Shown here: positions 18,120 to 26,900 of the stretch, piece by piece
How positions within the stretch are numbered: position 1 is the stretch's first letter
Layout of the letters: the number at the start of each line of letters is the position of its first letter
Assembly: GCF_006175945.1 (NCBI RefSeq)
Contig: NZ_VAJL01000001.1
Coordinates: 806,001 to 870,000, forward strand
DNA: 64,000 nucleotides
DNA from: Chryseobacterium mulctrae
GTDB taxonomy: Bacteria; Bacteroidota; Bacteroidia; Flavobacteriales; Weeksellaceae
Reading direction: 5' to 3'
Program-made: the position numbers and the translations under genes
Notes under the pieces: model-generated
Seen by the model: the letters and a program-made list of their open reading frames with translations, nothing else
Told to the model about the DNA's origin: nothing
Databases searched by the model: none

Positions 18120-19415
18120 ATGTCATTAAACATCATTGATCTTATCAAAGGGCAGCTAGGTTCTGCACTTATTTCTCAGGCTGCATCGCAACTTGGAGAA
18201 AGTGAAGCCGGGATTTCTAAAGCCGTTTCGGGTTTACTTCCGGTGATTGTAGGCGGATTAGCCAACAATTCTGACAATCCTGCAGTATTGGATTCTGTTT
18301 CCAATGCTTCTTCGCAAGGTGTTTTGGGGAATTTATTAGACACCGCGTCTAACAATTCTATGATTTCTGGACTATTGTCATCAATTTTCGGTGATAAACT
18401 TAGTGGAATTATCAATACCATTGCAACCTATGCCGGAATCAGCAACAATTCTTCATCTTCGTTATTAAATTTAGTAACCGGTGCAACAGTAGGTTCTGTA
18501 GGAAAATATGCTGCAGAAAATAATCTAGACAAATCTGGCATTTCATCATTATTAAATGATCAGAAAGGAGTTGTTTCTACACTTTTACCAGCCGGACTTT
18601 CGTTAGCATCTTTAAATGTTGGTGATTGGGCAAAAGGTTATAAGTTTGACAATGATAACGACACTATTGCATCAACTCCACACGAAGAACCGAAAGTAGA
18701 AGTTACCAGAAGCGTTTCAGATGGCGGTACTTTCCCAAACAACCCGACTCCTTCCGAAGGCGGATCTATCTGGAAATGGCTTCTTCCATTGTTACTTTTA
18801 ATTGCAGCATCCTACTTTTTATGGAAGCAATGCAATAAAAAAGAAACTACGACTACAACAACTGTTTCAGGTGACAGCTTAAATACTGTAAATGATACGA
18901 TGTCGACACAAAACGATACAACTACAATGACGACCGCCAAAGTTGATGAAGATATCGATTTAAACGGAATGGCATTGAAAGGTTACAAAGGCGGACTGGA
19001 AGATCAAATGATTACCTTCTTAAAATCTGATGGCTACAAAAATGCAGCAAACGATGAAGCTTTAAAAGATAAATGGTATGATTTTGATCATGTAAATTTC
19101 AAAATTGGAAGTGCTAATGCTTTAGAAGCTGGTTCTGAAGGACAATTACAAAATTTAGTAGCGATTCTAAAAGCATATCCCGATGCAAAAATAAAAATTG
19201 GCGGTTATACCGATAAAACCGGAGATGAAGCTAAGAACAAAAAGCTTTCTTCAGACAGAGCTCATTTCATTAAAGATTGGTTAGGAAAACAAGGTGTAGG
19301 AGCACAGGTTATTGCTGCCGATGGATACGGAAGTGAATTTGCTAAAGTTGATGCATCAGCTTCAAACGAAGAAAGAGCAGTTGACAGAAAAATGTCTGTC
19401 AGATTTGCAAAATAA
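18120..19415 (+). CDS. DUF937 and OmpA-domain envelope protein
   Basis: The 431 residues show three parts. Residues 1-165 are a DUF937-type helical region (DLIKGQLGSALISQAASQLGE and GLLPVIVGGLANNS). A membrane helix follows near residue 222 (WLLPLLLLIAASYFLW) after a Pro/Gly linker. A Thr-rich spacer leads to an OmpA-like peptidoglycan-binding domain (residues 320-431) with KIKIGGYTDKTGDEAKNKKLSSDRA split across the family motif. The protein probably ties the inner membrane to peptidoglycan; the role of DUF937 is unknown. Confidence 0.9.
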   Translation: MSLNIIDLIKGQLGSALISQAASQLGESEAGISKAVSGLLPVIVGGLANNSDNPAVLDSVSNASSQGVLGNLLDTASNNSMISGLLSSIFGDKLSGIINTIATYAGISNNSSSSLLNLVTGATVGSVGKYAAENNLDKSGISSLLNDQKGVVSTLLPAGLSLASLNVGDWAKGYKFDNDNDTIASTPHEEPKVEVTRSVSDGGTFPNNPTPSEGGSIWKWLLPLLLLIAASYFLWKQCNKKETTTTTTVSGDSLNTVNDTMSTQNDTTTMTTAKVDEDIDLNGMALKGYKGGLEDQMITFLKSDGYKNAANDEALKDKWYDFDHVNFKIGSANALEAGSEGQLQNLVAILKAYPDAKIKIGGYTDKTGDEAKNKKLSSDRAHFIKDWLGKQGVGAQVIAADGYGSEFAKVDASASNEERAVDRKMSVRFAK

Positions 19416-19437
19416 TTTCTTTTTAAAATATAAAATG

Positions 19438-19467
19438 AATCCCGAAAGTTTTTTTTCGGGATTTTTT
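19438..19467 (+). terminator. Terminator after the OmpA gene
   Basis: AATCCCGAAA pairs with TTCGGGATT and is followed by TTTTT. Confidence 0.85.
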
Positions 19468-19500
19468 ATGAGAACTTTATGTTCATTTCATTTATTTAAT

Positions 19501-19526
19501 TAAATTTGTTAGTCATTTCTAACAAT
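19501..19526 (+). promoter_or_regulatory. Promoter and hairpin operator candidate of the Nramp gene
   Basis: TAAATTTG at 19501-19508 fits the -7 consensus. Overlapping its end, TTGTTAG and CTAACAA (19506-19526, six-base spacer) form an inverted repeat that reaches the start codon. It could be a repressor site for metal control or an RNA hairpin masking the ATG; which one is not known. Confidence 0.45.
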
Positions 19527-20862
19527 GACTGAATTCAATATGAAAAACGCTTGGCGAAAAGATAAAACATCCCATTCATTACCAGAGGTATTCTCTTCTA
19601 TTTCTATTCCTAAAAAATCAGGGTTTTGGAGGAAATATCTTGCCTTTGCAGGTCCTGGATTGATGGTTGCAGTAGGTTATATGGATCCGGGAAACTGGGC
19701 AACCGATATTGCAGGTGGATCACAGTTTGGATACACTCTACTTTCTGTAATTCTTATTTCTAATATTTTCGCAATGATTTTGCAGCATTTGTCGGTAAAA
19801 CTAGGAGTTGTGGCCGAAAGAGATTTAGCGCAGGCTTGTAGAGATCATTTTAAACCGACCACCAATTTCATTCTTTGGGTATTTTGTGAAATTGCCATTG
19901 CCGCCTGTGATTTAGCTGAAGTTATCGGTTCTGCAATTGCCTTAAATTTATTATTTGGAATTCCACTGACTTGGGGAATTGTGATTACCACGATTGATGT
20001 ATTAATTATTTTACTGCTTCAGGCAAAAGGTTTCCGTTGGATAGAAAGTATTGTTGCGGGTTTAATGTTTATTATTCTGGTTTGTTTCGGGTATGAAATT
20101 ATTATTTCGAAACCTGAAATAAATGCGATTTTAGGAGGATTAATTCCACAAAAAGAAATCATCACCAATCCGGCAATGCTATACATTGGAATAGGAATTT
20201 TGGGTGCGACCGTAATGCCCCACAACTTGTATTTACACAGCAGCATTGTACAAACCCGTGATTACACAAGAGACAGGGAAGGAAAAAAAGAGGCCATAAA
20301 ATTTGCAACTTTAGACAGTACAGTTTCTTTACTACTCGCTTTTTTCATAAACGCAGCCATTTTAATTCTAGCAGCTGCAACTTTTCATACTACAGGAAAT
20401 GAACATGTTGCCGATATTCATGATGCCTATAAAATGTTGACTCCAATTTTAGGAGCTTCTATGGCAAGTATCGCTTTTGCAATTGCTCTTTTAGCTTCCG
20501 GACAAAATTCAACATTAACCGGAACTCTTGCGGGACAAATTGTAATGGAAGGATTTTTAAATATCAGATTAAAACCTTGGTTGAGAAGATTAATTACCCG
20601 ATTGATCGCGGTAATTCCAGCATTAATTGTAACCATTATTTATGGAGAGCACGGAACGACAGATCTTTTGGTTTTAAGCCAGGTTATTTTGTCGATGCAG
20701 CTAAGTTTTGCAGTGGTTCCTTTGGTCATTTTCACCAATGATAAAGCAAAAATGGGCGAATTTGTCAATAAACCATTCTTAAAAATCTGTGTCTGGTTTA
20801 TTTCTGTCGTTATCATTATTTTAAATCTTTATCTTTTGTACCAAACATTTTTCGGAGAATAA
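19525..20862 (+). CDS. mntH: Nramp-family divalent metal transporter
   Basis: A 445-residue polytopic membrane protein. Helix 1 carries the metal-binding DPGN motif (GYMDPGNWATDIAGG, near residue 52), and helix 6 carries MPHNLYLHSSIVQTR near residue 230. These are the two unwound helices that bind Mn or Fe in Nramp transporters. It imports divalent metal with protons. The first ATG at 19525 overlaps an inverted repeat; an in-frame ATG four codons later is an alternative start. Confidence 0.93.
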   Translation: MTEFNMKNAWRKDKTSHSLPEVFSSISIPKKSGFWRKYLAFAGPGLMVAVGYMDPGNWATDIAGGSQFGYTLLSVILISNIFAMILQHLSVKLGVVAERDLAQACRDHFKPTTNFILWVFCEIAIAACDLAEVIGSAIALNLLFGIPLTWGIVITTIDVLIILLLQAKGFRWIESIVAGLMFIILVCFGYEIIISKPEINAILGGLIPQKEIITNPAMLYIGIGILGATVMPHNLYLHSSIVQTRDYTRDREGKKEAIKFATLDSTVSLLLAFFINAAILILAAATFHTTGNEHVADIHDAYKMLTPILGASMASIAFAIALLASGQNSTLTGTLAGQIVMEGFLNIRLKPWLRRLITRLIAVIPALIVTIIYGEHGTTDLLVLSQVILSMQLSFAVVPLVIFTNDKAKMGEFVNKPFLKICVWFISVVIIILNLYLLYQTFFGE

Positions 20863-20879
20863 TTACTAATTTTTTAGGA

Positions 20880-21030
20880 ATTGTTCGACTCTCGTCGATT
20901 GTTTTTGAAGCTGTTCCCGCTTTCCGCACTCGCTGTTTTTTTGTTTTTGGCTGCGGCGGCAAAGCCGCCGCAGCCAAAAACAAAAAAACGAGCTCAAACA
21001 ATTGCTGTAATCGGGGCTAGGAAATAGGGT
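20880..21030. repeat. GC-rich 25-base inverted repeat within a repeat family
   Basis: A 25-base arm at 20936-20960 (T-rich, then GGCTGCGGCGGC) is matched exactly at 20964-20988 with only AAA between. This is a very stable hairpin flanked by T and A tracts, in otherwise AT-rich DNA. Outer words (GCTGTTCCCGCTTTCCGC at the left, CAATTGCTGTAATCGGGGCT at the right) resemble the flanks of the repeat at 4655. It likely terminates mntH transcription in both directions. Confidence 0.75.
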
Positions 21031-21084
21031 TGTAAACAATTAAATACAGCATTTAAATCATAGAATTATTTTAAAACTCACTTT

Positions 21085-21250
21085 ATTTAACCACCCCGAC
21101 AAAAATTTCAAAGAAATTTTCGCCACCCCTCCACAGGAGGGGAATTAACAGACCAGCATTAGAACTAAAAAAACAATATTCAATAATCAACCATTCACTA
21201 ATAACTAATAACTAATAACCAACAACTATCAACTATCAACCACCAACTAA
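21085..21250. repeat. Hairpin and low-complexity tract before grpE
   Basis: CCCCTCC (21126-21132) and GGAGGGG (21136-21142) form a tight hairpin. Then 21181-21247 is a run of related words, ACTAATA, ACCAACA and ACTATCA, repeated about ten times. Similar tracts occur before other genes (12121, 21890, 33403). No coding sense. Confidence 0.6.
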
Positions 21251-21323
21251 ACTCTGCCTAAATGTCATTCTTTTTTCTTTGGCAGAATGTTTGTGAAACA
21301 ACAATGTAAAAAGTTATTGAAAT

Positions 21324-21860
21324 ATGGAAAATCAGGATATCAACGAAGAAAATATCAATAATCAGGAAGAAAATATCACACAGACTGAAGAAACAGTTGA
21401 GGAAAATGTGACAGAAATGCCTACCGCAGAAGAACTTTTGGCAGTAGAAAAAGACCGTTACATCAGACTGTACGCTGAGTTTGAAAACTATAAAAAAAGA
21501 ACATCAAAAGAGAAAATGGAATTTTTCACTTACGCCAACCAAGAAATGATGGTTTCTATGTTGGGTATTTTGGATGATTTTGAAAGAGCTTTAAAAGAAA
21601 TTGCCAAAAATGGTAATGAGGCAGATCTTCAGGGTGTTGAATTGATTTACAACAAGTTTAAAAACAAGCTTACCGAAAAAGGTTTAAAGGTAATGGAAGT
21701 AAGAGCCGGAGACAGCTTTAATGTAGACTTCCATGAGGCAATTACTCAAATCCCTGCGCCTTCTGAAGATTTGAAAGGGAAAATTGTAGACGTTATCGAA
21801 ACAGGATATACTTTAGGAGATAAAGTGATTCGTTTTGCAAAAGTTGTAACAGGAAACTAA
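21324..21860 (+). CDS. grpE: GrpE nucleotide exchange factor
   Basis: A 178-residue protein with an acidic, Gln/Asn-rich N-terminus (residues 1-35), a long helix (AEELLAVEKDRYIRLYAEFE then NYKKRTSKEKMEF) and a C-terminal beta domain ending GYTLGDKVIRFAKVVTG, the GrpE signature. It exchanges ADP for ATP on DnaK. It stands 98 bases before dnaJ, as in many Bacteroidota; dnaK is not in the window. Confidence 0.95.
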   Translation: MENQDINEENINNQEENITQTEETVEENVTEMPTAEELLAVEKDRYIRLYAEFENYKKRTSKEKMEFFTYANQEMMVSMLGILDDFERALKEIAKNGNEADLQGVELIYNKFKNKLTEKGLKVMEVRAGDSFNVDFHEAITQIPAPSEDLKGKIVDVIETGYTLGDKVIRFAKVVTGN

Positions 21861-21958
21861 AATTCATTAATGATAAATGATGAGTGGTAATTGATTTAAA
21901 TTTTCACTTAAAATTTAAATATCAACTATCATTTATCAATCATCAATTATAATATATC

Positions 21959-23077
21959 ATGTCAAAAAGAGATTATTACGAGGTTCTTGAGGTCAGCAAA
22001 TCTGCGAGTGCCGACGAAATAAAGAAAGCATACCGAAAAATGGCCATTAAATATCACCCAGATAAAAATCCCGGTGATAAAGATGCTGAAGATAAATTTA
22101 AAGAAGCTGCAGAAGCTTACGAAGTTTTAAGCGACGATAACAAAAAAGCTCGCTATGACCAATACGGACACGCCGGAGTAGGTGGTGCCGGTGGTTTTGG
22201 CGGTGGCGGCTTCGGTGGCGGTATGAACATGGAAGATATTTTCAGCCAGTTTGGAGATATTTTTGGTGGCGGCGGTTTCGGAGGATTTGGTGGCGGCGGT
22301 GGTCGTCAACAGGTGAAAGGTTCTAATTTAAGAATCAGAATCAAGCTGAATCTTGAAGAGATGGTGAACGGAACCCAAAAAACTCTTAAAGTAAAAAAAA
22401 TGAAGATGGCAGAAGGAGCCACTTCAAAAACTTGTCCTACATGTAACGGAGCCGGAGTTCAGATGAAGGTGATGAATACGATGTTCGGACAGATGCAAAC
22501 ACAAACTACTTGTGGAACTTGTCAGGGAATCGGTAAAGTTGCCGATAAAATTCCTGCAGGAGCCAATGCACAAGGCTTAATAAAAGATGAAGAAGAAATT
22601 ACCATCAACATTCCTGCAGGTGCAAGAGACGGCATCCAATTGAATGTAAGAGGAAAAGGAAATGATGCGCCATTTGGCGGTATTCCTGGAGATCTTTTGG
22701 TGATTGTAGAAGAGGAAGTAGACAACACGATCAAAAGAGAAGGTGATAATCTTCACCAGGAATTATATGTTTCTTTTGCTGAAGCGGCTTTGGGAACTAA
22801 AAAAGAAATTCCTACCGTTGGTGGAAAAGTAAAAATTACCGTTGATCCTGGAACACAATCTGGAAAAATCTTAAGATTAGCTGGAAAAGGTTTACCGAGT
22901 ATCGACAGTTATGGTAAAGGAGATATGTTTATTCACATTAATGTCTGGACACCACAAAAATTGACCAAAGACCAAAAAGACTTTTTCGAGAAACAGATGA
23001 GCAGCGGAGAAATGGTAGCAGAACCGTCTGGAAAAGAAAAAACTTTCTTCGATAAAGTAAAAGATTTATTCAACTAA
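21959..23077 (+). CDS. dnaJ: DnaJ co-chaperone with a reduced zinc domain
   Basis: A 372-residue Hsp40. The J domain (residues 1-70) has the HPD motif in [11 protein letters not shown] Gly/Phe-rich linker follows (residues 75-115). The zinc domain contains only two CxxCxGxG units, CPTCNGAG and CGTCQGIG, instead of four; the outer pair that makes zinc centre I is missing. C-terminal substrate domains end with a short tail. It delivers clients to DnaK and stimulates its ATPase. The loss may be usual in this lineage. Confidence 0.94.
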   Translation: MSKRDYYEVLEVSKSASADEIKKAYRKMAIKYHPDKNPGDKDAEDKFKEAAEAYEVLSDDNKKARYDQYGHAGVGGAGGFGGGGFGGGMNMEDIFSQFGDIFGGGGFGGFGGGGGRQQVKGSNLRIRIKLNLEEMVNGTQKTLKVKKMKMAEGATSKTCPTCNGAGVQMKVMNTMFGQMQTQTTCGTCQGIGKVADKIPAGANAQGLIKDEEEITINIPAGARDGIQLNVRGKGNDAPFGGIPGDLLVIVEEEVDNTIKREGDNLHQELYVSFAEAALGTKKEIPTVGGKVKITVDPGTQSGKILRLAGKGLPSIDSYGKGDMFIHINVWTPQKLTKDQKDFFEKQMSSGEMVAEPSGKEKTFFDKVKDLFN

Positions 23078-23087
23078 AAAAAATTTA

Positions 23088-23113
23088 AAAAGGGGCTTTT
23101 TAAAGTCTCTTTT
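23088..23113 (+). terminator. Terminator of grpE-dnaJ
   Basis: AAAAGGGGCTTT pairs along its whole length with AAAGTCTCTTTT if two G-U pairs are allowed, with a two-base loop and T-rich sequence after it. Confidence 0.65.
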
Positions 23114-23182
23114 ATTTTTAAATTTACATCAATATTTAATTTGATATATTCCTTGTAAAAAGGATATTGTAAAAAACCTCTC

Positions 23183-23533
23183 ATGAACTACAAGCTTGAA
23201 CTTCGCACACCAGATTCTCAACCTAAACTAATTTTCCATGCTATTACTTTTGATGCATTCAAAGTAAATATTGTGGAGAGATATGGTGGCGTAAAACCAA
23301 TATTATGCGATGTTTTATTCAGAGTAAGAACTCTAGATGATCAGATTATCAAAAGAAAAGACGGGCACGTAAAAATCAGAATTAAAGATGAAGAGCTTGA
23401 AACGTATCTGAGATTAATAAAAGTTTTTAAATCTTACGATTATAAAAACCGACTCATCAGCAGAAGAGATGCCGAGCAAGATTTCGTACATTTCATTTTG
23501 AGAATGGTTATTATCAATTACGAAATGAACTAA
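23183..23533 (+). CDS. Conserved-looking hypothetical protein, 116 aa
   Basis: The family is not recognised. There is no signal peptide or membrane helix. The composition is charged (RVRTLDDQIIKRKDGHVKIR, LISRRDAEQDFVHFILR) and reads as a small cytosolic alpha/beta protein. The reading frame is flanked by terminators on both sides, so it is a single-gene unit. Codon use looks like that of its neighbours. Confidence 0.7.
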   Translation: MNYKLELRTPDSQPKLIFHAITFDAFKVNIVERYGGVKPILCDVLFRVRTLDDQIIKRKDGHVKIRIKDEELETYLRLIKVFKSYDYKNRLISRRDAEQDFVHFILRMVIINYEMN

Positions 23534-23540
23534 TTTATAC

Positions 23541-23573
23541 AAAGACAACTATATTATTTCGTTGTCTTTTTTT
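23541..23573 (+). terminator. Rho-independent terminator
   Basis: AAAGACAAC pairs with GTTGTCTTT and continues into TTTT. It lies just after the 116-residue gene. Confidence 0.85.
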
Positions 23574-23596
23574 ATTTTAAATACTTGGGATAAAGC

Positions 23597-24514
23597 TTAA
23601 AGTAAATACTTCAATTTCTTATTAAGATAGACCAAACCAAGGCTTACAGGAATTAAAATTGCTAAAAAAATCAAGATTTTGAAAGACTCAATTTCTTCGT
23701 AAAAATCAGATTTCATAATTAGCGGATGTACAACATATATTGCTGTAGAAAAACTGGCTAAAATTTTTGAGGTAGTTTTAATGTATATTTTCTGACAATA
23801 CAAAAACAGCAACGGGCTCGCAAAAATCAATGAAAATAATATATCTGTGCTTTCGCTACTGATATATTTATAATTGAAAAAAGATTCAACAATTACACAT
23901 AAAATTGATAAAATCACCAACAGAGACGAGTTTTTATATGTTGAAAGATCAATTTGGTGTTTGTTAATCAAAAAACCAATCGTTAAAAACGGGAAGCATA
24001 CAAAAAGAAAATTCCGGTAAAGCAGATAATCATTCAAAAGTGAATCTGATTCAGCGTTTAAATAATGTAGATTTCCTAAAACCTGAACAATATAGCCGAG
24101 AAAGAATAAAAACATCGCCAAAGCAATCAATATTCGTGAGTTTTGGTTTCTGAGAAAATAGAGAATCAGTCCTGAAAAACAGGTTCCTATTAAATACCAT
24201 AAATGATGATATCCGAAAACGATTGTTAGTAAAATTTCATCATTATCTTTCCAGTAAGAAATATAAATCAACATCCAGATTGCGTACAACAGAAACGTTC
24301 TGAAAAGCCATTTCCTGAGTTTTTTTGCAGTGTCAATATGGAAGAAATAAAATCCGGTAATGACTAAAAAAACGGGAACTGCAAGTCTAAAAAGGCCGTT
24401 TACCAAAATATAGCTCAATAAAGGATAGGTTTCTTTCAAAAAATTCATGTGCAGAAACACGACAAAAAAAGCCAGTATGATTTTTAAAACATCAATTGAT
24501 AAATTTCTACCCAT
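23597..24514 (-). CDS. Acyltransferase-3 family membrane protein
   Basis: The 305-residue protein has about ten hydrophobic helices and the N-terminal pattern NLSIDVLKIILAFFVVFLH, in which the first helix carries the catalytic-type His of acyltransferase-3 (OatA/WecH-like) proteins. LAVPVFLVITGFYF follows. Such enzymes move acetyl or other acyl groups onto surface sugars at the inner membrane. The acceptor is unknown and no glycan cluster is next to it. Confidence 0.85.
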   Translation of the reverse strand: MGRNLSIDVLKIILAFFVVFLHMNFLKETYPLLSYILVNGLFRLAVPVFLVITGFYFFHIDTAKKLRKWLFRTFLLYAIWMLIYISYWKDNDEILLTIVFGYHHLWYLIGTCFSGLILYFLRNQNSRILIALAMFLFFLGYIVQVLGNLHYLNAESDSLLNDYLLYRNFLFVCFPFLTIGFLINKHQIDLSTYKNSSLLVILSILCVIVESFFNYKYISSESTDILFSLIFASPLLFLYCQKIYIKTTSKILASFSTAIYVVHPLIMKSDFYEEIESFKILIFLAILIPVSLGLVYLNKKLKYLL

Positions 24515-24653
24515 AATTAAATAAAATCAAACCGTTTTTGAAGATTCATACTTTTGCAAAAGTAAATATTTAAAATTGATTATTAAGGCAAATAATTCTT
24601 CTGCTCATTTTAGCAATAAATAGAAAAAAGCATAATAATTCATATTATTTAGA

Positions 24654-24661
24654 TATATTTG
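24654..24661 (+). promoter_or_regulatory. -7 element TATATTTG
   Basis: Fits TAnnTTTG; 24 bases upstream of the hydrolase ATG at 24686. Confidence 0.5.
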
Positions 24662-24685
24662 AAAGTATTTTATTTGTAAATAATT

Positions 24686-25645
24686 ATGAGATTTAAATAT
24701 AATGCCCTACTCTTTTTCAACACATTTTTTATAATTTTCACACAAGCACAACAGCTTAAAAACGGAAATTTCACAGAAAAAATTGACGGTATCAACATCA
24801 GTTATACCATTAAAGGAAACGGTCCGGTAATGCTTGTTGGACATCCGAATTCAGGAAAAACAGGCTATGAATTAACTTTACAACCATTAGAAAAGCAATT
24901 CACTCTGGTTTATTATGATTCACGCGGAACCGGAAAATCTGATGCTCCAACTAAAATAGAAGATTACAGTCTTGAAAAAAGTGTTGTGGAAATTGAAGAA
25001 TTAAGAAAGAGACTCAATGCCGATAAGATTTGGTTTTTTGCCCATTCTGATCAAAGCGGAATTGCCATGCTTTATAGTTTAAAATACCCGAATCATGTTG
25101 AAGGGATGATCTTGACAGGAACTTCTTTAGTTGCATCACCGGAAGATGTGTACAACCGAAGAAAAGAATCGGAAAACAAAAGAATAAAAGAATCTGAATG
25201 GTTTTCGCAAGTCGTAAAAGACTGGGATTACATGTATACCAACAAAACTGAAAAAGCTCCTGATGGAAGAGATTTATCTGAAGCTCCCCTGAAATGGTGG
25301 TGTTATGATGAAGAATCTTCACAACAAGTAATTCCGATTATGAAAGAAATCTCAAAAGCAGGAAGAAGAAAACCAATGAACGGACAAATGCCTCAAACTG
25401 AAAAAATGCTGGAATATTACTATAATCAACAGAAAAAATTCTCGCAGATCAAAACAAAAACTTTGATTCTCAATGGCAAAGCAGACACCAATAATTTACC
25501 TGAATTTGCCGAACAACTTCACAAAACATTACCCAATTCTAAATTGGTTTTCGTAGAAAAAGCAGGGCATTTTCCCTGGGTAGAAAACGCTTCGCAAAGT
25601 TTTTCTGAAATAGAAAAATGGTTGAAGGAGGTAAACTTTAGATAA
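24686..25645 (+). CDS. Secreted alpha/beta hydrolase (proline iminopeptidase-like)
   Basis: A 319-residue protein with a signal peptide (ALLFFNTFFIIFTQAQQ). The fold signature is VMLVGHPNSGKTGYEL (oxyanion region), YYDSRGTGKSDAP, the nucleophile turn FFAHSDQSGIAM near residue 120, and a C-terminal GHFPWVEN supplying His. The nucleophile turn is A-H-S-D-Q rather than G-x-S-x-G, a deviation at the last position. It likely acts in the periplasm on small esters, amides or peptides; the exact substrate is unknown. Confidence 0.85.
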   Translation: MRFKYNALLFFNTFFIIFTQAQQLKNGNFTEKIDGINISYTIKGNGPVMLVGHPNSGKTGYELTLQPLEKQFTLVYYDSRGTGKSDAPTKIEDYSLEKSVVEIEELRKRLNADKIWFFAHSDQSGIAMLYSLKYPNHVEGMILTGTSLVASPEDVYNRRKESENKRIKESEWFSQVVKDWDYMYTNKTEKAPDGRDLSEAPLKWWCYDEESSQQVIPIMKEISKAGRRKPMNGQMPQTEKMLEYYYNQQKKFSQIKTKTLILNGKADTNNLPEFAEQLHKTLPNSKLVFVEKAGHFPWVENASQSFSEIEKWLKEVNFR

Positions 25646-25648
25646 AAT

Positions 25649-25686
25649 AAAAATCCTGCTCAAAAAGATTGAAGCAGGATTTTTTT
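25649..25686. terminator. Bidirectional terminator
   Basis: AAAAATCCTGCT pairs with AGCAGGATTTTT around a 12-base loop, between the convergent hydrolase and DUF808 genes. Confidence 0.85.
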
Positions 25687-25701
25687 ATTAAGATCTAACA
25701 A

Positions 25702-26607
25702 TTATTTCTTTGTTGCTAATGTATAAATTTTCTTTCCTCCGGTAATTAAAAACAGGGCAATCAATCCGCCTGCTAAACCAAAAAGAACCTGTTTTAGCAT
25801 TTCACTCCAAGTTGGTAATGCATGATGTAGATAATCAATATTATGATCAAAAATTCCACCTGCAACCAAGATCAACGCGATAGTTCCGATGATTCCCAAA
25901 GCTTTAATAACCCAAGGAAGTGCTTTTACAAGCAAATGTCCTAATTTACCAAAAAAGCCTTTGTCATTACTTTTTTTAATTAATTTAAAACCTGCATCAT
26001 CCATTCTTACGATCAAAGCCACAATTCCGTAAACACCAACAGTTGCAATAATCGAAACGATAGAAACCGTAACAATTTCTACAAGAAACGGATCAAATTG
26101 CGATTTAAGTGCATGATAACCATCTTTTGCAGCAGCCAATGCGATAATAACAATCTCAAGAGACAAAATAAAATCAGTGGTAACTGCAGATTTCACTTTA
26201 GCTTTTTCTACCGCCTCACCGTCTTCTTCAACATCCTGGGCTTCTTCGATTACTTCGTGTCCTTTTTTCTCTCTGTGAAATAAAAATTCGACAATTTTTT
26301 CGACACCTTCATAGGCTAAATAAAATCCACCAATAATTAAAATAATTTTAATTGCAGGCGAATACAGCCACTCCAGAAGGAAAACAAAAGGAACAATAAT
26401 CAGTTTATTGATAAATGAGCCTTTCATAATTTTCATCAATACGGGAATTTCCCTTGAAGAAAGGAAACCTGTAGCTTTTTCTGCGTTTACCGCTAAATCG
26501 TCGCCCAAGATACCTGCTGTTTTTTGGGTTGCAATTTTACTTGTTACAGCAACATCATCCATCAAAGCAGCGATATCATCTAAAATCGCAAAAAAACCAG
26601 ACGCCAT
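25702..26607 (-). CDS. DUF808 (YedI-like) membrane protein
   Basis: The 301-residue protein begins MASGFFAILDDIAALMDDVA, then KIATQKTAGILGDDLAVNAE, both diagnostic of the DUF808/YedI family. Six or so hydrophobic segments follow, with an acidic linker (EEAQDVEEDGEAVEKAK) near residue 125. It should be an inner membrane protein. Its function is unknown. Confidence 0.9.
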   Translation of the reverse strand: MASGFFAILDDIAALMDDVAVTSKIATQKTAGILGDDLAVNAEKATGFLSSREIPVLMKIMKGSFINKLIIVPFVFLLEWLYSPAIKIILIIGGFYLAYEGVEKIVEFLFHREKKGHEVIEEAQDVEEDGEAVEKAKVKSAVTTDFILSLEIVIIALAAAKDGYHALKSQFDPFLVEIVTVSIVSIIATVGVYGIVALIVRMDDAGFKLIKKSNDKGFFGKLGHLLVKALPWVIKALGIIGTIALILVAGGIFDHNIDYLHHALPTWSEMLKQVLFGLAGGLIALFLITGGKKIYTLATKK

Positions 26608-26888
26608 AGTATTTTAATATTTTTTTAATAAGTGTTAAGTCTTACAAAAATATAGATTTTAATTGGTTTTAGAGAATTTTTAAATCTCATTTGTCTGAAT
26701 AATTTTTCAGATTAAAATTTAAACAGTCAGAATATTTTATTGCTTTTGAAGTTGTTTTTCTTCCGAGGTTTCTCCGTCATCGCTTCGTCATCTCTCCGTC
26801 TCAATTATTATTTGAAATTTTAGGGTAAAAAAATTAAACAGATACTAAAAATCATAGGTATTGATAACCATTGAAATCAAATTCTCCT

Positions 26889-26896
26889 TACCTTTA
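26889..26896 (+). promoter_or_regulatory. -7-like element TACCTTTA
   Basis: Differs from TAnnTTTG only at the last base and is followed by CTTT and the ATG at 26901, the same four-base gap as at other leaderless starts in this window. Confidence 0.4.
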
Positions 26897-26900
26897 CTTT

